Source of the DNA: an uncultured Verrucomicrobiota bacterium
Lineage (GTDB): Bacteria; Verrucomicrobiota; Kiritimatiellia; RFP12; UBA1067
Direction: 5' to 3'
Assembly (NCBI GenBank): GCA_946615875.1
Contig: CAMOIK010000077.1
Coordinates: forward strand, 1-10,096
DNA length: 10,096 bases
The notes beneath the pieces were generated by a model, which ran no database searches, was not told the DNA's origin, and saw nothing but the letters and a program-made list of their open reading frames with translations. The first letter of the stretch is position 1, and each line of letters opens with the position of its first letter. Below, piece by piece: positions 6,750 to 10,096 of the stretch. The position numbers and the translations under genes are program-made.

Positions 6750-8402
6750 TCATTCGGCCGCTTCTTCCTCGTCCACCGCCTCGACCGTTCCGTAGCCGGC
6801 GTTGGCCGCCAGCCCCATGCGGGCGAGGTTGGCGTTCTCCCAGCGATCGACCACGACGAGCCTCTGCTCCATGTCCGCCTGCTGGCGGGCGTTGCGCGCG
6901 GCCACCATCTCGGCGGCGATGTCGCCCTGGCTGCGAGACTCGCAATAGACCACGAGACCGCGACCGGTGCCGGTGGTGACGAGCGGGGAAAGTTCGCCGG
7001 CCTTCAACTTCCTCGCGGCGGAAGCGATCGCAAAAGCGTCCGGGAACGCGCCGCGCTGCACGTCTGCGGGAGTGAAGACGAGGTTGGTGGAAACCGAACC
7101 GGACGCCAGGACGGCATCCACGCCGAGCGCGACGACGGCATCGACCTCCGCCTTGAAGGCGTCGGCCTTGAGGTCGCGGAGGACCTGCGCGCCTATCTTG
7201 TCCTTGGCTTCCTCGAAGGAGGGAGTGTGTGCGGGGCTGGTCTCGGCGATCTCGAAGAGCCAGACGGCGGTGGCGGAGTTCGCCACATTGTAGCGCTGGT
7301 ACTCGTCTTCGGGATCGACTTCCGCGACGCGAGCGGCGAAGTCCCTCGCGCCAGGCGCGATAGAAGTGGCATACTGCATGAAGCCCTCGACGCGATTGCC
7401 GGAGACGGAGAACCAGTCGCTGACGGCGACGGCGGCGCCATCCTCGGCGGCGATCTTGTCGATGCGCGAGATCGTCTTGTCCTCGCCCTCGGCGGCGTCG
7501 GCGTAGGCGCGGCGCTGGAGATCGGTTGATACGCTGTCCACGGCTGCGGCGATGCGCAGTTCGCGCTCGATGTCGGCCTTCACCTCGTCGAGGGCCTTGA
7601 CGGTCTCGACTCCGTTGGTGTCGGTGGAGGTGTACTTGGCCGTGTTGAGGTCGTAGTAGTCCTGGATGTCCTCGTCCGTGACCTCCTGCTTGGCGAGAAG
7701 CTCGGGCGAGGTGGCATCGACCCTTATGTAGCGGATCTTCACCCGTTCGGGCAGGGCGATCTTGGCGGAGTTCGCGTCATACCACTTCCTGACGGCGGCT
7801 TCGTCGGCCTTTATGGCGTCGGCCTTGGCCTTGTCCTGCGCAAACCTGGCGACGCGGACGTTGAAGGAGTCGGTCTCGTCGGCGATGCGCACGTCCATCT
7901 CCATGGGGGAGGAGAAGACGCCCGCGCCCACGAGGGCGTTGCGCAGTCCGTTGATGGCGAGGTCTCGGCGGAGGGAAAGTTCGTGCCGCTCCGGGGTGAG
8001 GCCCTGCTGGGCGAGAACCGTGCGGTAGGTGTCGAAGTCGAACTCGCTGCGCGTCATGTAGGAGAACTGGCCGCGCACCACGTTGCCGAGGACGGCGTCG
8101 CTGACGAAGATGCCGGCGGCGTCTGCGACTCGCTTGTCGGCTATGCGCTTCCACGTCTCGAGGTTGATTTCGGCGTCCGTGCGGCCGGAGCGGTCGCGGC
8201 CCGCCACATCCTGGCGGAAGCTGTCGAACTCTTTCACGCTGACGCCTTCGCCGCCCAAGACGCCGGCGTCCGACGAGACTGCATCGTCGGAGGAGCGGGA
8301 GGAGAAGAGATCTTCGAAACAGAACGCGGCGGAGACGACCACCGCGAAAGCGCCCCACACCCATTTGTTGCGGATGAGCTTGTTGAACTGCAGAATCACC
8401 AT
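6750..8402 (-). CDS. Membrane-anchored PpiD/SurA-like protein
   Basis: A 550-residue protein with a short cytoplasmic N-terminus and one membrane helix (about 13-30, WVWGAFAVVVSAAFCF). The large remainder should face the periplasm. This is the layout of PpiD, a chaperone that helps newly exported proteins at the Sec translocon. Supporting stretches are a helical SurA-N-like region (about 50-215), the PpiD-like VTDEDIQDYYDLNTAKY (241-257) followed by ALDEVKADIERELR (270-283), and LKAGELSPLVTTGTGRG (466-482), which resembles the end of a parvulin domain. I do not see a full parvulin signature, so isomerase activity is doubtful and a chaperone role is the safer reading. The tail is acidic (DEEEAAE). 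No good ribosome site precedes ATG 8402. It lies 70 AT-rich bases after the FecR-like gene and 38 bases before dut. Confidence 0.75.
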   Translation of the reverse strand: MVILQFNKLIRNKWVWGAFAVVVSAAFCFEDLFSSRSSDDAVSSDAGVLGGEGVSVKEFDSFRQDVAGRDRSGRTDAEINLETWKRIADKRVADAAGIFVSDAVLGNVVRGQFSYMTRSEFDFDTYRTVLAQQGLTPERHELSLRRDLAINGLRNALVGAGVFSSPMEMDVRIADETDSFNVRVARFAQDKAKADAIKADEAAVRKWYDANSAKIALPERVKIRYIRVDATSPELLAKQEVTDEDIQDYYDLNTAKYTSTDTNGVETVKALDEVKADIERELRIAAAVDSVSTDLQRRAYADAAEGEDKTISRIDKIAAEDGAAVAVSDWFSVSGNRVEGFMQYATSIAPGARDFAARVAEVDPEDEYQRYNVANSATAVWLFEIAETSPAHTPSFEEAKDKIGAQVLRDLKADAFKAEVDAVVALGVDAVLASGSVSTNLVFTPADVQRGAFPDAFAIASAARKLKAGELSPLVTTGTGRGLVVYCESRSQGDIAAEMVAARNARQQADMEQRLVVVDRWENANLARMGLAANAGYGTVEAVDEEEAAE

Positions 8403-8472
8403 ATCGGTAACTTACTCTTTCTTTGATTGGTTTCGTTATTTGTTTTCTTCGCGAGTTCCCTGCGGTTTGGCG

Positions 8473-9654
8473 TCAGAACTCGAAATCGTCGTTTGCGCCC
8501 GCCTCTGCGGCGCCCGAAGGCTCGGCGGCGTCGCCATCGGCCGCATCGGCGGCGTCGGCCTCTTGCACTTCCACGTCCGTCTCAACTGCTTCGACGTCGG
8601 TGGCCTCTGCGGCCTTCTTGGCGGCGTCGTCGGCTGCGGCGACGCTCGCCGGGCCGAGCTCCCCGGTGTTCACTTCGCTGCATCCTTCCGCGAAGGCGCA
8701 GCGGTTGCGGAGCGCGCCGGAGGCGTCGAAGGTCATCACGGTGACGCTCATGCGCTCGCCGATGTCAGGGAGAGCGCGGTGGATGCGCACGGCGGTCTTG
8801 GGCGAAAGCTTCCATTCGAGAGGCTTCTTCTCGATGCTGGTCTCGCCCGTCGAATAATCTTTGACGCGCTTCTCGCCCTGGTCGAGCAGCACTACGCTGT
8901 CGCCACGATTGCCGTAGAGTCCGGTGAACAGCTGGTCTTGCGAAGAACGTATCTTCACTTCGCAAGCGGTCTTGACCTCCGGGAAGCGGAAGTTGCGCCC
9001 CTCGATGGCGAGCGAACCCGTCAGGCAGCGTATCTGCGCCACGTCGCCGTCGCCGTTGCGCGTGTAGGCGTAGCGCGAGACTCCCTTCGGGTTCTTGACC
9101 TGGAAGCCCGGGGCGGCGATGGAGAACGCGCCGTCGGGCATGTTGCGCGGCAGCTTGACAGTGATTACGCCCGACTGGAGGGTGATGGCGCGCACCTTCT
9201 CGCCGAGAGCCTGAGCGCGCGTGCCGAAGGAGGAGGCGTAGCCGGAGATTTCCACGGAGACGTCCTCGCTGTCGCCGAACTCCACCTGGACGCGGCTCGT
9301 GGCGTCCGTGGTGCGGAAGGACGAGCCTAGCGGATAGAACTTGCCTTCCTCGACAGGGGTCCACTCCGAGGCGCCCGGCTTGAGGACGTCGGCCTTGCCT
9401 TCGAGTCGGTAGCAGAAGGGAAGGGTCTTGAGGAGACGCGTCCCGCCCTTCTTCTCCTTCTTGGGCTTGGCCTCGCCGTCATTGCCGTCGGCGTCGCCGC
9501 CGTCGTCGTCGGCCACGAGATCGTCGCCGCCGCCGACCGCCTCAATGGCCTGGTCGTTGCTCTCGTCGCCGCTGACGCCGAAATCGAGGTCGTCCTCCTG
9601 CGCGAACGCGCAGAGCGCCGAGACGGCCGCAACCATACAGAAGAGTGACTTCAT
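8473..9654 (-). CDS. Secreted FecR-like domain protein
   Basis: The 393-residue product has a signal peptide (1-18, cleavage expected after AFA, before QEDD), so it should act in the periplasm or outside. A very acidic Asp/Gly linker (about 20-60) and a short Lys block (63-69) follow. A beta-rich domain (about 83-260) has the FecR pattern: GKADVLKPGASEWTPVEEG, then FRTTDATSRVQVEFGDSEDV, then ITLQSGVITVKLP. The C-terminal 60 residues are Ala/Asp/Glu-rich and end in NDDFEF. There is no cytoplasmic anti-sigma part and no sigma factor nearby, so it is not a classic FecR regulator; it more resembles the stand-alone exported FecR proteins of PVC bacteria. ATG 9654 is chosen because the signal peptide starts there. 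The reading frame is open to 9867, but the extra residues come from a repeat. No Shine-Dalgarno site is present. The precise role is unknown. Confidence 0.75.
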   Translation of the reverse strand: MKSLFCMVAAVSALCAFAQEDDLDFGVSGDESNDQAIEAVGGGDDLVADDDGGDADGNDGEAKPKKEKKGGTRLLKTLPFCYRLEGKADVLKPGASEWTPVEEGKFYPLGSSFRTTDATSRVQVEFGDSEDVSVEISGYASSFGTRAQALGEKVRAITLQSGVITVKLPRNMPDGAFSIAAPGFQVKNPKGVSRYAYTRNGDGDVAQIRCLTGSLAIEGRNFRFPEVKTACEVKIRSSQDQLFTGLYGNRGDSVVLLDQGEKRVKDYSTGETSIEKKPLEWKLSPKTAVRIHRALPDIGERMSVTVMTFDASGALRNRCAFAEGCSEVNTGELGPASVAAADDAAKKAAEATDVEAVETDVEVQEADAADAADGDAAEPSGAAEAGANDDFEF

Positions 9655-9657
9655 AAG

Positions 9658-9709
9658 AGTTGAGAGAGTTGAGAGTGGAGGATGGAAAGTTGAAAGTTGA
9701 GAGAGTGCA
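9658..9709 (-). repeat. Degenerate heptanucleotide repeat in the FecR-like leader
   Basis: Read on the plus strand, AGTTGA or a close variant begins at 9658, 9667, 9674, 9681, 9688, 9695 and 9704, spaced mostly by 7 and twice by 9 bases. On the transcribed minus strand this is a TCAACTY series, C/U-rich and ending 3 bases before the ATG. It occupies the place where a ribosome binding site would be expected. Confidence 0.75.
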
Positions 9710-9743
9710 AACGTCAGCCGCCAGAAGGGTGCGTCGCGAGTCG

Positions 9744-9813
9744 TCGAAGGCCGGATGCCGGATGCCCAGAACCGTCCGGCCGCACCATGCGCGCCTAGAC
9801 GCCCGGCCTTCGA
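9744..9813. repeat. Inverted repeat with nested hairpin after galK
   Basis: TCGAAGGCCGG at 9744-9754 and its exact inverse at 9803-9813 form an 11-base stem around 48 bases. Inside lie a smaller hairpin (GCCGGA 9757-9762 with TCCGGC 9775-9780) and a tandem CCGGATG pair (9751-9764). The structure starts 11 bases after the galactokinase stop. No U-run follows on the minus strand, so it is not a standard intrinsic terminator, though it may still mark the 3' end of the galK transcript or protect it. The rest of the gap, 9710-9743, shows nothing I can name. Confidence 0.65.
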
Positions 9814-9824
9814 ACCCCGCGCCG

Positions 9825-10096
9825 TCAGACCAGATGAGCGCCCTGCGAGGGCTTGATGAGCGAACACACCGGCTCGTCGCCGTATTTCGCCTTGTATTCC
9901 TTCGTAATCTGCGCGGCGATCTTGTCGGCCGCCTTTGGATCGACGAGCAGGCAGCAGCTGCCGCCGAAGCCACCGCCGGAAAGGCGCGCGCCATAGACTT
10001 CTGGGATGGCCTTGGCGGCATCGACGATGGTGTCGAGCTCGTCGCAGGAGTTCTCGAACCAGTTGCGGCTGGACTCGTGCGAGTCGAACATGAGCG
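9825..10096 (-). CDS. galK: Galactokinase, C-terminal part (cut by window edge)
   Basis: Galactokinase phosphorylates galactose at C1 with ATP, the first step of the Leloir pathway in the cytoplasm. About 90 C-terminal residues are present; the reading frame continues open past the right edge. GHMP-kinase landmarks are clear: LMFDSHESSRNWFE at the start of the visible part (the family's LM-x-SHESLR region), GARLSGGGFGGS (GHMP motif 3, closing the active site), and the C-terminal KPSQGAHLV, very close to the KPSQGA ending of E. coli GalK. Kinases of related sugars, such as N-acetylgalactosamine, share much of this, but the C-terminus favours galactokinase. The catalytic Asp and ATP loop lie outside the window. 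The gene ends 170 bases upstream of the FecR-like gene, so cotranscription is uncertain. Confidence 0.88.
   Translation of the reverse strand, partial: LMFDSHESSRNWFENSCDELDTIVDAAKAIPEVYGARLSGGGFGGSCCLLVDPKAADKIAAQITKEYKAKYGDEPVCSLIKPSQGAHLV

Noticed and set aside
9472..9546. Calcium-binding (DxDxDG) repeat in the FecR-like protein
   Set aside because: The Asp/Gly linker resembles such loops only by composition; there is no regular EF-hand or dockerin spacing.
9601..9654. Lipoprotein signal in the FecR-like protein
   Set aside because: The cysteine at residue 15 is preceded by Leu, not Gly, Ala or Ser, so it is no lipobox. AFA before QE fits signal peptidase I.
9801..9824. A tRNA T-arm-like GGTTCGAA on the minus strand
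   Set aside because: The flanking bases do not form a T stem, and no acceptor or anticodon arm can be drawn around it. The bases are part of the 11-base inverted repeat.

Overview
The window is 10,096 bases of GC-rich, densely packed bacterial chromosome. It carries nine confidently read protein genes, one of them cut by the right edge, and perhaps the tail of another gene at the left edge. I see no rRNA, tRNA, CRISPR array, insertion sequence or phage gene. Base and codon composition look even throughout, so nothing points to recent transfer. A carboxynorspermidine polyamine route, a secreted FecR-like protein, a PpiD/SurA-like envelope protein and short C/T-rich leaders without Shine-Dalgarno sites would fit a Gram-negative of the PVC group (Kiritimatiellota, Lentisphaerota or Verrucomicrobiota). 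This is inference; I cannot search a database.

Layout. Left block, minus strand (2510 down to 87): carboxynorspermidine synthase, then carboxynorspermidine decarboxylase (nspC), a two-gene operon making norspermidine or spermidine from aspartate semialdehyde and a diamine. Next comes a 104-base imperfect palindrome (2539-2642) whose two 20-base arms each carry a perfect TATAAT, giving back-to-back promoters. Middle block, plus strand (2674-4936): a GT4-type and a GT2-type glycosyltransferase overlapping by 8 bases, probably building a surface glycan. Right block, minus strand (10096 down to 4956): the galactokinase C-terminus, a FecR-like secreted protein, a membrane-anchored PpiD/SurA-like protein, dUTPase (dut), peptide deformylase (def) and 4-hydroxy-tetrahydrodipicolinate reductase (dapB). 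The last three are tightly packed; def/dapB overlap by ATGA.

How they work together. Carboxynorspermidine synthase uses aspartate semialdehyde, the metabolite that also feeds the lysine/diaminopimelate pathway in which DapB acts. The shared divergent promoter suggests that polyamine synthesis and the glycosyltransferase pair respond to the same signal. The right block mixes housekeeping enzymes with two envelope proteins.

Most of the window is ordinary. The strongest unexplained signals are the palindromic double promoter and the heptanucleotide-repeat leader of the FecR-like gene. I found no convincing new multi-gene system.
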